DNA of 6,078 nt from positions 1-6,078 of the forward strand of contig PHCL01000096.1 in the NCBI GenBank assembly GCA_002842195.1, given 5' to 3'. The position numbers and the translations under genes are program-made. The stretch is from Betaproteobacteria bacterium HGW-Betaproteobacteria-20 (GTDB taxonomy: Bacteria > Pseudomonadota > Gammaproteobacteria > Burkholderiales > Methylophilaceae). Below are positions 1-6,078 of this stretch, piece by piece. The notes below the pieces were generated by a model. The model was given only the letters and a program-made list of their open reading frames with translations, was not told where the DNA came from and did no database searches. Within the stretch, counting starts at the first letter, position 1, and each line of letters begins with the position of its first letter.

Positions 1-1
1 A

Positions 2-868
2 AATAAAGGTCTATTTAAAAAGCCTAAAAATGAACTGGAAGCCCAGCATCGAATTAAACGCAAAACGGATCCGGCCATTCCCTCGGAACTGTGCCGGAGC
101 TGTCCGTCCTGTAAACAATTGAGCTTCACTTCAGATTTAGAAAACAACTTCCATGTCTGCCCTAAATGCGGTCACCATTTTCGCATCAATGCCCGACAGC
201 GGCTGAATATGATTATTGATCAGGATACCTTTGTCGAACAGTATCACGAGCTGTCTTCAACCAATCGACTAGAATTTCCCGGATACGACGAAAAACTGGC
301 GCAGGCCATCCTGTTCAGCCACGAAAACGAAGGGGTCATCATTGGAACTGGAAAAATTGGCAGTCACAAGGTTGCGCTATTCGTCATGGAAGCTACTTTT
401 ATGATGGGTAGCATGGGTCAGGTAGTCGGTGAAAAAATCACCCTGATCTTTGAATATGCCCTGAAGCATCGTCTGCCGATGATTGGCTATACCGTTTCCG
501 GCGGAGCCCGGATGCAGGAAGGGATGCTGGCGCTGATGCAGATGGCAAAAACCAGTGCAGCACTTACGCAGTTGAGTAAAGCCGGCTTACCTTACATTTC
601 GGTGCTGACTGATCCTACCATGGGTGGTGTTTCTGCTAGCTTTGCAATGCTGGGTGATATTATTGTGGCTGAACCGCAAGCTTTAATAGGCTTTGCTGGT
701 CCGCGCGTTATTGAGCAAACTGTACGCGAGACCTTGCCAGATGGCTTTCAGCGTGCAGAGTTTTTGTTAGAACATGGCGCTATTGATTTAATTATTGATC
801 GACGTGAAATGCGTAAACGATTGGCATCGATTTTGGCCAACTTAATGCGCTTGCCAGTGGCAGCTTGA
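2..868 (+). CDS. accD: Acetyl-CoA carboxylase carboxyltransferase subunit beta, 5'-partial and composite
   Basis: AccD pairs with AccA to form the carboxyltransferase that moves the carboxyl group from biotin-BCCP to acetyl-CoA, giving malonyl-CoA for fatty acid synthesis in the cytoplasm. The frame is open from base 2 and gives 288 visible residues, close to the family's usual 280-305, so only a few codons are missing upstream. A TTG at 119 is internal and would cut off half of the zinc finger, so it is not the start. The zinc ribbon is C34-X2-C37-X15-C53-X2-C56, with an extra C31 beside it. Further landmarks are SGGARMQEG (166-174), LMQMAKTSAA (178-187), LTDPTMGG (202-209) and GFAGPRVIEQT (230-240). 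Residues up to about 175 look like Firmicutes AccD, while those from about 195 look betaproteobacterial, and codon choice changes with them. The reading frame is intact across the change. The family is certain; the natural origin of the whole gene is not. Confidence 0.95.
   Translation, partial: NKGLFKKPKNELEAQHRIKRKTDPAIPSELCRSCPSCKQLSFTSDLENNFHVCPKCGHHFRINARQRLNMIIDQDTFVEQYHELSSTNRLEFPGYDEKLAQAILFSHENEGVIIGTGKIGSHKVALFVMEATFMMGSMGQVVGEKITLIFEYALKHRLPMIGYTVSGGARMQEGMLALMQMAKTSAALTQLSKAGLPYISVLTDPTMGGVSASFAMLGDIIVAEPQALIGFAGPRVIEQTVRETLPDGFQRAEFLLEHGAIDLIIDRREMRKRLASILANLMRLPVAA
533..590 (+). other. Probable chimeric junction inside accD
   Basis: The protein changes from a Firmicutes-like to a proteobacteria-like AccD somewhere in this stretch. 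The stretch encodes the near-universal block LMQMAKTSAA (533-562) followed by the more variable LTQLSKAG. Upstream, leucine is mostly CTG; downstream it is mostly TTG or TTA. The exact crossover cannot be placed because the conserved block would be nearly identical in both parents. Inference from remembered family sequences, not from an alignment. Confidence 0.6.
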
Positions 869-1027
869 TTTGTAATTATGTTAGAAGCTTAATAAACAAA
901 ATTTAATTATCGATGCACATCAATAAACGCCAATGATTGCCAGCATCAACACATTATGTTTTATTGGCGCGAGTTTGAATTCCACTGCGTACATCGGCGG
1001 TTTAATGTGCTTCTAAAATCATCGGCC
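869..1027. other. accD-folC intergenic region with a weak inverted repeat
   Basis: This AT-rich gap separates accD from the preferred folC start. It contains a perfect 7-bp inverted repeat, CGCCAAT at 928-934 and ATTGGCG at 963-969, with a 28-base loop and no following T-run, so it is not a convincing rho-independent terminator. An in-frame ATG at 956 would add 24 residues to FolC, but those residues have no counterpart in the family. The gap is the longest in the cluster, so folC may have its own promoter, though none with good -35 and -10 boxes was found. Confidence 0.5.
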
Positions 1028-2377
1028 ATGCCTAAAGACTTATCTTCATGGTTAAGCTACATCGAAAGCCTGCATCCAAAATCCATCGCGATGGGTTTAG
1101 ACCGGATTAAGCTGATGATAGAGCGCTTGCAATTGCAGCCTGAATTCCCCATTATTTCTGTAGCCGGCACTAATGGCAAAGGCTCTACTTGCGCCATGCT
1201 AGAGCAAATTTATAAGCAGGCTGGCTATCAGGTAGGATGTTACACTTCACCACATTTGCTACGCTACAATGAGCGCGTGCGCGTGAATGGCATTGAGGTG
1301 AGTGATGATGCACTTTGTGCGGCATTTTCCGCAGTAGAAAGCGCTAGGACCGATTTAACTGGTGGCACGATACAACTCACCTATTTTGAAGTTGGCACGT
1401 TGGCAGCAATGTGGCATTTTATGCAGACCAGGCTGGACATTGTGATACTAGAAGTAGGGCTAGGTGGCAGGCTGGATGCGGTGAATGCGTTTGAACCAAA
1501 CTGCGCAATAGTGACAAGTGTTGATTTGGATCATCAAGAGTTTCTGGGAGATACGCGCGAGAAAATTGGTTTTGAAAAGGCCGGCGTGTATCGCGCTGGC
1601 ATTCCGGCAATTTGTGGTGAGGTTAATCCGCCTGCAAGTTTAGTGAACTACGCACATGAGATTCAGACAGATTTTAAGTGCATACACCAGGATTTTGACT
1701 TTGTTTTAGATGAAGATAGCTGGCAATACACAGTGAATGGCAAAGTTGCATGTTTGTTGCCATTCCCAGCATTGCAAGGCGCTTATCAGCTTAATAATGC
1801 GGCATGCGCGGTAACTGCAGTTGAGGCTTTGCAGCCTGTTCTGCCAGTAAAATATGCGGACATTTCAACTGCAATGCAGCAAGTGCAATTGGCGGGTCGC
1901 TTTCAAATTGTCAACGGATCCTCTTCTGAAACTCGTTTGCCAAGGATAATTTTAGACGTTGCACATAATCCACACGCAGCACGCGCATTGGCTGAAAATC
2001 TTAAAGTAAGTAAAAGCTTACATAAGCAAACACCACAAAGTAAAATGTCGCCTGGCAAAACATTTGCCGTATTTGCCATGCTGGCGGATAAAGATATAAA
2101 CGGCGTTGTAGAAGCGCTAAAAGACCAAATTGATGCATGGTATGTTGCCGGCATTGAACATGCGCGTGGTGCAACGGCGGCAGATTTAGCATTGATTATC
2201 AGGAACGTGGCACCCAAAGCCAGTATTAAGGTTTTTGACACCGCAGATAGCGCTTATCGACAAGCTTGTATTGATATGCAGGCCTGTATAGATGTGAATG
2301 AAAATGATAAAATAGCCGTCTTTGGTTCGTTTTTCACTGTTTCATCAGTGATGCAATTGTTATCAGGTCCGCAGTAA
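1028..2377 (+). CDS. folC: Bifunctional folylpolyglutamate synthase / dihydrofolate synthase
   Basis: FolC is a cytoplasmic Mur-ligase-family enzyme that adds glutamate to dihydropteroate to make dihydrofolate, then extends the polyglutamate tail of reduced folates, using ATP. From the ATG at 1028 it has 449 residues, near the usual 420-440. Seen in order: P-loop GTNGKGS (47-53), TYFE (118-121), EVGLGGRLDAVN (142-153), TSVDLDHQEFLG (163-174), EKAG with the lysine that is carbamylated in the E. coli enzyme (183-186), LDVAHNPH (309-316) and the C-terminal VFGSFFTVSSV (431-441). The longer frame from ATG 956 is disfavoured because homologues begin near PKDLSSWLSYIESLHP. Neither start has a strong ribosome binding site. 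A polar stretch around 328-343 looks like a loop insertion. Near the end QACID occurs twice with one residue between. FolC products feed the one-carbon donors used in purine synthesis, which fits the downstream purF. Confidence 0.95.
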   Translation: MPKDLSSWLSYIESLHPKSIAMGLDRIKLMIERLQLQPEFPIISVAGTNGKGSTCAMLEQIYKQAGYQVGCYTSPHLLRYNERVRVNGIEVSDDALCAAFSAVESARTDLTGGTIQLTYFEVGTLAAMWHFMQTRLDIVILEVGLGGRLDAVNAFEPNCAIVTSVDLDHQEFLGDTREKIGFEKAGVYRAGIPAICGEVNPPASLVNYAHEIQTDFKCIHQDFDFVLDEDSWQYTVNGKVACLLPFPALQGAYQLNNAACAVTAVEALQPVLPVKYADISTAMQQVQLAGRFQIVNGSSSETRLPRIILDVAHNPHAARALAENLKVSKSLHKQTPQSKMSPGKTFAVFAMLADKDINGVVEALKDQIDAWYVAGIEHARGATAADLALIIRNVAPKASIKVFDTADSAYRQACIDMQACIDVNENDKIAVFGSFFTVSSVMQLLSGPQ

Positions 2378-2406
2378 AAGTGTTATGCGCTTAAAAATCA
2401 ATCTAT

Positions 2407-2411
2407 AAGGA
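2407..2411 (+). promoter_or_regulatory. Ribosome binding site of the SPOR-domain gene
   Basis: AAGGA lies eight bases before the ATG at 2420, in the 42-bp gap after folC. The good match and spacing fix the start, and the short gap fits translation from a shared message. Confidence 0.75.
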
Positions 2412-2419
2412 AAGCAGCA

Positions 2420-3028
2420 ATGTCGCCTGAATTGCCGAAAGATCTAGAACTTAGCTTAAAAAAACGCGCGCGGCGTCGCTTGGTGGGTGCGATAGCACTG
2501 GTGCTGCTCATGGTGATTATTTTGCCTATGATTTTGCAAGATCGTACGGCTCCCACGCCTAAAGATGCAATTAAAATCACCATGGAGGCTTCAGAACCGC
2601 TGATAGACGAGAATGCTACACAGCAAGCGCCGGTTGATGCCATTGCAACACCGCAAGAACCAGTGAGCCCCATGGTAACTGATGATCCTATTACTGAAGT
2701 GATAGATAAAGTTGAGCCAAAAACTGCAGCAAAAGTGGCTGTGCCAGAACCCGTAAAAACTAAACCCGCCGATGCTAAACAGTTAGAAAAAATTAGCGGT
2801 AGTTTTGCCATACAAGTCGGCGTTTATTCAGATTTGGCTAATGTAAAACAGTTGCAGGCCAAATTAAAAGAGGCTGGTTTTGCATCACATACTGAGAAAA
2901 TTGCTACGTCTAAAGGTGAAAAAATCAGGTTAAGAGTTGGAAAATTTCCATCCCGTCAGGAAGCAGCGGATGCACTCAATAAATTAAAACAGTCAGGTTT
3001 TTCTGGCATGGTCATTAGTAATGATTGA
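2420..3028 (+). CDS. dedD: DedD-like membrane-anchored SPOR-domain protein
   Basis: This is a 202-residue bitopic inner-membrane protein. A short charged cytoplasmic start with the basic stretch KKRARRR (14-20) precedes one membrane helix (about 21-39). A low-complexity periplasmic linker rich in Pro, Ala, Glu and Thr follows (about 41-120), then a C-terminal SPOR domain (about 127-200) beginning FAIQVGVYSD and ending GFSGMVIS. SPOR domains bind glycan strands stripped of stem peptides at the division septum, and E. coli DedD is a non-essential septal protein that helps constriction. Position between folC and cvpA is that of dedD in proteobacteria. The start is set by the ATG with an AAGGA site eight bases upstream. 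The linker is not conserved enough to prove strict orthology with E. coli DedD, so the symbol rests on architecture and gene order. Confidence 0.88.
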   Translation: MSPELPKDLELSLKKRARRRLVGAIALVLLMVIILPMILQDRTAPTPKDAIKITMEASEPLIDENATQQAPVDAIATPQEPVSPMVTDDPITEVIDKVEPKTAAKVAVPEPVKTKPADAKQLEKISGSFAIQVGVYSDLANVKQLQAKLKEAGFASHTEKIATSKGEKIRLRVGKFPSRQEAADALNKLKQSGFSGMVISND

Positions 3029-3064
3029 GATAGTTTGCTATTGCATCCAAAGGCATAAAATTTG

Positions 3065-3556
3065 ATGACTAGCTTTGATTACCTGGTACTTATAATTGTT
3101 GGAATTTCAATTGTATTAAGCGTGATGCGTGGTTTATTGGCTGAGGTATTATCCATTTTGGGCTGGGTCGCGGCATTTTTTGTGGCTAAAACATACGCCA
3201 GTGAAGTTGTGCCGATGATGCCGGTCGATATTCCTACAGAATCTTTACGTATTTTGGCGGCGTTTTTGGTATTATTTTTTGCTACTTTGTTGGTGGCTAC
3301 CTTACTATCCATTGCACTTACCGCTATTTTTAAAAAATTCGGCTTAGGTTGGCTGAATCGATTGCTGGGTGCGGCATTTGGCTTGGTACGCGGCTTGTTA
3401 ATTGTCTGTATTTTGGTATTTTTGGCAGGGCTTACCAATGTGCCAAAAGATGAGCGTTGGCGGAATGCCATGTTTAGCGCACCAATTGAGGCGCTGGTCA
3501 TTAGCCTGTTGCCGTGGATACCCGCGAATATTGCTAAACATATTAAATACGAGTAA
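3065..3556 (+). CDS. cvpA: CvpA family inner-membrane protein
   Basis: The 163-residue product matches the length of E. coli CvpA (162) and its pattern: FDYLVLIIVGIS at the start, an RGL-x-EVLSILGW segment (22-34), and the signature NRLLGAAFGLVRG (98-110). Four hydrophobic segments are visible at about 5-20, 26-42, 61-87 and 103-123. A final hydrophobic stretch around 141-152 may be amphipathic. CvpA was named for its need in colicin V production in E. coli. Later work links it to envelope stress and bile resistance, and its molecular activity is not settled. The gene lies 36 bp after dedD and 75 bp before purF, its usual place. A TTG at 3062 sits directly before the ATG at 3065. The AAAGG at 3049-3053 is eight bases from TTG and eleven from ATG, so either could initiate; ATG is chosen because the family starts there. 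Confidence 0.92.
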   Translation: MTSFDYLVLIIVGISIVLSVMRGLLAEVLSILGWVAAFFVAKTYASEVVPMMPVDIPTESLRILAAFLVLFFATLLVATLLSIALTAIFKKFGLGWLNRLLGAAFGLVRGLLIVCILVFLAGLTNVPKDERWRNAMFSAPIEALVISLLPWIPANIAKHIKYE

Positions 3557-3580
3557 GTTATCAGCAATGCACTTCAGGTG

Positions 3581-3610
3581 TTACGTAAAATATTTTTTAT
3601 ATTATAGAAT
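3581..3610 (+). promoter_or_regulatory. Possible weak promoter upstream of purF
   Basis: The 75-bp cvpA-purF gap is very AT-rich. It holds the -10-like boxes TATTAT (3600-3605) and TAGAAT (3605-3610). A palindromic TTACGTAA lies at 3581-3588, but there is no good -35 at the right spacing. A PurR-type operator was not seen. purF may be co-transcribed with cvpA, with this as an extra internal promoter. Low confidence. Confidence 0.2.
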
Positions 3611-3618
3611 CAATCACT

Positions 3619-3623
3619 TAAGG
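3619..3623 (+). promoter_or_regulatory. Ribosome binding site of purF
   Basis: TAAGG lies eight bases before the ATG at 3632. It confirms a start that places Cys directly after Met, as the enzyme needs. Confidence 0.75.
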
Positions 3624-3631
3624 CTAAGTTC

Positions 3632-5170
3632 ATGTGCGGAATTATTGGCATTGTAGGTAAAAATCCAGTTAACCAGTTGCTATACGATGGTTTACTGGTG
3701 CTGCAACATCGTGGTCAGGATGCTGCGGGCATAGTGACTACCGATGGCAATACATTCTTTATGCATAAAAATAATGGGCTGGTAACCGATGTGTTTCAAA
3801 CCCGTCACATGCGTAGTCTGGTAGGTAATATAGGTATTGGCCATGTACGCTATCCAACGGCAGGTTCATCTAGCGCGGCAGAAGCGCAACCATTTTATGT
3901 GAACTCTCCATTTGGCATTGTGCTGGGTCATAACGGCAATTTAACCAATTCTGAACAACTAAAATCCGAGATGTTCCGTCAGGATTTGCGCCATATCAAT
4001 ACCAATTCAGATTCTGAAGTATTGTTGAATGTGCTTGCGCATGAGATTGAAAAAACTTCACGTAACGCTGCGCTTAATGCTGACATGACATTTGATGCTG
4101 TAGCTGCCGTACATAGACGCTGTAAAGGTGCTTACGCGGTAGTTGCGATGATTGCCAATTTTGGCTTGCTCGCGTTTCGTGATCCGAACGGTATACGTCC
4201 GCTGGTGATAGGCAAGCAAGAAACGGCAAAAGGTACAGAGTATATTGTGGCCTCAGAAAGTGTGGCACTGGATGTGTTAGGTTTTAGTTTAATCCGCGAT
4301 GTAGCGCCTGGTGAAGCTATTTTTATTGACATGAATGGCAATTTTTTCAGCCGCCAATGTGCTGAGAACCCAAAACTCAACCCATGTATTTTTGAATACG
4401 TTTATTTAGCGCGTCCGGATTCGGTGATTGATGACGTATCTGTTTACCAAACGCGCCTAGATATGGGCACCAGTCTAGCCGAAAAAATTAAACGTGAATG
4501 GCCACATTTAAAAATTGATGTCGTTATTCCGATACCGGATACCAGCCGTCCGAGTGCGCTACAGGTAGGTATTGCGTTAGGGGTTGATTGCCGCGAAGGC
4601 TTCATTAAAAATCGCTATATTGGCCGTACATTTATTATGCCGGGTCAGGCCTTGCGCAAAAAATCAGTACGCCAAAAGTTGAATCCAATCGGCATAGAAT
4701 TTAAAGGAAAAAACGTATTACTGGTGGATGATTCCATTGTGCGTGGCACAACCTCGCAGCAAATTGTACAAATGGCCCGCGATGCAGGCGCCAATAAAGT
4801 GTATTTTGCCTCTGCCGCGCCGCCAGTGCGCTTTCCCAATGTATATGGTATTGATATGCCAAGCCGGGATGAGTTATTAGCTACGGATCGCACTGACGAA
4901 CAAATCTGCCAGGAAATCGGCGCAGATGCGCTTATTTACCAAGATTTGGATGCACTGGTTGCGGGCGTTAAATTAATTAACCCAAAAATTCAAGATTTTG
5001 ATTGTTCGTGTTTTGATGGAAAGTATGTGACGGGCGACATCAACGATGCCTATTTAGCCAATATCGAAGCCGCACGGGGTGATGTGAATAAAAAACAAAA
5101 GCCTGCAAATTCCAGTACGCAAATGGATTTAAATCTAATCGACAATCTGGAAGAAGTGACTGCAGACTAG
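3632..5170 (+). CDS. purF: Amidophosphoribosyltransferase (glutamine PRPP amidotransferase)
   Basis: PurF makes 5-phosphoribosylamine from PRPP and glutamine, the first committed step of purine synthesis, in the cytoplasm. The product has 512 residues (E. coli 505). It begins MCGIIGIVG, so removal of Met exposes the catalytic N-terminal Cys2; there is no propeptide. The class II glutaminase domain (about 2-235) shows [10 protein letters not shown] (25-34), [11 protein letters not shown] (71-81), HNGNLTN (100-106) and the conserved D128. The phosphoribosyltransferase domain carries YVYLARPDS (256-264), [10 protein letters not shown] (326-335) and the PRPP loop [14 protein letters not shown] (362-375). 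It is the E. coli type. The Bacillus-type 4Fe-4S ligand set is incomplete: FPNVYG replaces the Cys-containing segment, although C252 and a C-x-C at 458-460 are present. The last 30 residues or so are a polar variable tail. Feedback inhibition by AMP and GMP is known for the family. It ends the + strand cluster; metZ, often next in betaproteobacteria, does not follow. Confidence 0.97.
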   Translation: MCGIIGIVGKNPVNQLLYDGLLVLQHRGQDAAGIVTTDGNTFFMHKNNGLVTDVFQTRHMRSLVGNIGIGHVRYPTAGSSSAAEAQPFYVNSPFGIVLGHNGNLTNSEQLKSEMFRQDLRHINTNSDSEVLLNVLAHEIEKTSRNAALNADMTFDAVAAVHRRCKGAYAVVAMIANFGLLAFRDPNGIRPLVIGKQETAKGTEYIVASESVALDVLGFSLIRDVAPGEAIFIDMNGNFFSRQCAENPKLNPCIFEYVYLARPDSVIDDVSVYQTRLDMGTSLAEKIKREWPHLKIDVVIPIPDTSRPSALQVGIALGVDCREGFIKNRYIGRTFIMPGQALRKKSVRQKLNPIGIEFKGKNVLLVDDSIVRGTTSQQIVQMARDAGANKVYFASAAPPVRFPNVYGIDMPSRDELLATDRTDEQICQEIGADALIYQDLDALVAGVKLINPKIQDFDCSCFDGKYVTGDINDAYLANIEAARGDVNKKQKPANSSTQMDLNLIDNLEEVTAD

Positions 5171-5245
5171 CCACTTTGTAGCCAGTATGGATTTGCAAAA
5201 AATGCGCCTAAATTAACCATAAAATGCCAGATATAACCATATGCA

Positions 5246-5293
5246 TCAAAATGCATGCTCTGTAAGCCTTATAGTTGGCGGCTCCCATGGCAT
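5246..5293 (-). CDS. Possible 15-residue minus-strand peptide
   Basis: ATG at 5293-5291 is preceded, seven bases upstream, by GAGGA (5305-5301 on the minus strand) and, farther up, by a perfect -10 box. The peptide is MPWEPPTIRLTEHAF. Its TGA overlaps the ATG of a second tiny frame (12 residues, MHMVISGILWLI, ending at 5208) as TGATG. Such overlap is a known translational coupling arrangement. The MPWE-P start loosely recalls the PQQ precursor PqqA, but the Gly-x-Glu-x3-Tyr core needed for that is absent. The peptide may be a leader peptide, the remnant of a truncated gene, or chance. It converges on the end of purF. Confidence 0.15.
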   Translation of the reverse strand: MPWEPPTIRLTEHAF

Positions 5294-5336
5294 TTAAAAA
5301 TCCTCGTAGATTTTGCTGTTTATTAGATAACCACGA

Positions 5337-5342
5337 ATTATA
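5337..5342 (-). promoter_or_regulatory. Minus-strand -10 promoter box, exact consensus
   Basis: Read on the minus strand this is TATAAT. There is no good -35 box at 16-18 bases upstream; the region there is only AT-rich and contains the palindrome TTACGTAA. It lies 43 bases before an ATG that has a ribosome binding site, a normal distance for a promoter and short leader. In AT-rich DNA such a box can arise by chance. Confidence 0.3.
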
Positions 5343-5511
5343 CCTTAAAACTTACGTAAAATTTAACGCTGATTTCTTAGTAGCTCAGCCTTTCCAAGCG
5401 TTACGTCGCCTGCCAATATTTCAATACGTAGAGCGGAAGTCGATAAATTTGAGTGGGCTTGTCATTACATTTGCTGACCCATTAATTGTGTTATTTTACA
5501 AACTGAACACA

Positions 5512-6078
5512 TCAAGCCCCTGACTGAGCCAAAATGCTGCTGACCGCCACGATGAAGAAACACACGAGCAGATTCAGCGCGCCAACGGTCAAGGTCAAGT
5601 GCCTTGCTCCGCGCATTGGTATCAAGAGAATGAACGGCAAGAGCAAGCTGGCAAGGAATGCGCTGAACTGCAAAAGCAGCACCCGTTGCTGAATCAGGGG
5701 GTCGTTGCTGATCTCAATCAAGCCTAGCGGCCCGCCCAGGAGTGCGGCAAGCCATGGCACGGCTAGCAGCAGCAAAAGCGGCAACCTGCGATATGCCAGG
5801 GTACCAGATCGCGGGACAAAGCGGATGGCATTGAGCACCAACAAAATCGCCAGCACCACAAAAACTATCTGTAGAGGCTTATGTAGCAGGGTGACGATTT
5901 CCACATTCCCGTACATCTGTCCCGCCATCCCCAAGACCGCAAGCAGGCACATCATAGCAATGCCTAACGTCAACCAGCGATATGTTGGCGCACGAACACC
6001 TGGAACAACAACCTGAATGTATTCCCCAGGAACTAGCGACAACGGCATGTCGGACGCTGATATTTCAGGCAAGGCGGG
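5512..6078 (-). CDS. Unrecognised multi-spanning membrane protein, 5'-partial
   Basis: I do not recognise this protein. The frame is open to the window edge, so at least 188 codons are visible before the stop at 5514-5512. A TTG at 6072 and an ATG at 6048 are possible internal starts, but neither has a ribosome binding site, so the true start is probably outside. Counting from the TTG, a soluble part with VPGEYIQVVVPG (14-25) precedes five hydrophobic segments at about 34-53, 67-86, 97-117, 131-151 and 158-182. They are separated by short basic loops (RRLP, MRGARH), and the protein ends in AQSGA. No catalytic motif is evident. GC (53-63% in sampled lines) is clearly above that of the purF cluster and the gap before it, and orientation is opposite, so it converges on purF. 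It may be acquired, or belong to another genome joined in assembly. Confidence 0.6.
   Translation of the reverse strand, partial: PALPEISASDMPLSLVPGEYIQVVVPGVRAPTYRWLTLGIAMMCLLAVLGMAGQMYGNVEIVTLLHKPLQIVFVVLAILLVLNAIRFVPRSGTLAYRRLPLLLLLAVPWLAALLGGPLGLIEISNDPLIQQRVLLLQFSAFLASLLLPFILLIPMRGARHLTLTVGALNLLVCFFIVAVSSILAQSGA

Larger units (their letters stand above)
5171..5511. other. AT-rich region after purF without a convincing gene
   Basis: This 341-base stretch is AT-rich (about 37% GC in a sampled part). It has no clear rho-independent terminator for purF. An open frame on the + strand (TTG 5275 or ATG 5287 to 5523) lacks a ribosome binding site and resembles nothing known, so it is not called. 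Visible structure: ATGCAT-CAAA-ATGCAT at 5241-5256, which is both a direct repeat and a 6-bp hairpin; an AT stem AAAATC/GATTTT at 5297-5314; and TTACGTAA at 5352-5359, also found before purF. Minus-strand expression signals near 5290-5342 are listed separately. Confidence 0.5.

Noticed and set aside
119..868. accD starting at TTG 119
   Set aside because: The frame is open to base 2 and the zinc-ribbon cysteines C34 and C37 lie upstream of this TTG, so the real start is outside the window.
956..1027. 24-residue N-terminal extension of FolC from ATG 956
   Set aside because: No ribosome binding site and no family counterpart; homology begins at the ATG at 1028.
2398..2811. 137-residue minus-strand frame opposite dedD
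   Set aside because: Antisense shadow of a well-supported SPOR gene, low-complexity Ser/Ala/Thr-rich product.
3079..3567. 162-residue minus-strand frame opposite cvpA
   Set aside because: Covers almost all of cvpA in antisense; cvpA has clear family motifs and this product has none.
3557..3631. PurR operator upstream of purF
   Set aside because: No match to the ACGCAAACG-type palindrome was found.
3402..3656. 84-residue + frame across the cvpA-purF boundary
   Set aside because: Overlaps the 3' part of cvpA and the start of purF in another frame, with no motif.
5246..5293. PqqA (PQQ precursor peptide)
   Set aside because: Only the MPWE-P start is reminiscent; the cross-linked Glu and Tyr core is absent and no pqq genes are nearby.
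5455..5519. Inverted repeat GGGCTTG / CAAGCCC as terminator or element end
   Set aside because: Only 7 bp with a loop of about 50 bases, no T-run, no transposase and no target duplication seen.
5275..5523. 82-residue + frame after purF
   Set aside because: TTG start (or ATG 5287) without a ribosome binding site, no recognisable motif, and it crosses the composition break at 5512.
5705..6016. 103-residue + frame opposite the membrane protein
   Set aside because: Shadow frame rich in Ser, Thr, Lys and Arg; the opposite strand gives a coherent set of membrane helices.

Overview
The window reads as a betaproteobacterial housekeeping cluster, most probably from an AT-rich member of the Nitrosomonadales such as the Methylophilaceae. 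That assignment is an inference from gene order and moderate GC (about 43% in a sampled stretch of purF); Polynucleobacter-like genomes share the order. On the + strand it carries accD (start just outside the window), folC, a DedD-type SPOR protein, cvpA and purF, with short gaps of 36-75 bp from folC onwards. This is the classical accD-folC-dedD-cvpA-purF block of beta- and gammaproteobacteria. It links fatty-acid precursor supply (malonyl-CoA), folate polyglutamylation, septal or peptidoglycan-associated functions, and the first committed step of purine synthesis.

The two ends do not fit this picture cleanly. The first ~530-590 bases encode the N-terminal two thirds of AccD in a form that resembles Firmicutes AccD (FPGY, FMMGSMG, VVGEKIT, KHR, YTVSGGARMQEG). 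The rest of the same open frame is typical proteobacterial AccD (LPYISVLTDPTMGG, RETLPDGFQRAEFLLEHGAID), and leucine codon choice switches from mainly CTG to mainly TTG/TTA. The changeover lies in or beside one of the most conserved blocks of the protein, so the gene is either a true intragenic recombinant or an assembly chimera.

After purF there is an AT-rich stretch of about 340 bp without a convincing gene. It holds a minus-strand promoter-like sequence with a perfect -10 box, a ribosome binding site and two tiny overlapping reading frames. From 5512 to the window edge, GC rises to about 53-63% in sampled lines, and a minus-strand frame encodes an unrecognised protein with about five membrane segments that runs off the window. 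Many betaproteobacteria have metZ after purF; it is absent here. The right end may therefore be acquired DNA or a second joining artefact.

No RNA gene, CRISPR array, transposase or clear new biological system was found. The most informative signal is the composite nature of accD, followed by the composition break after purF.
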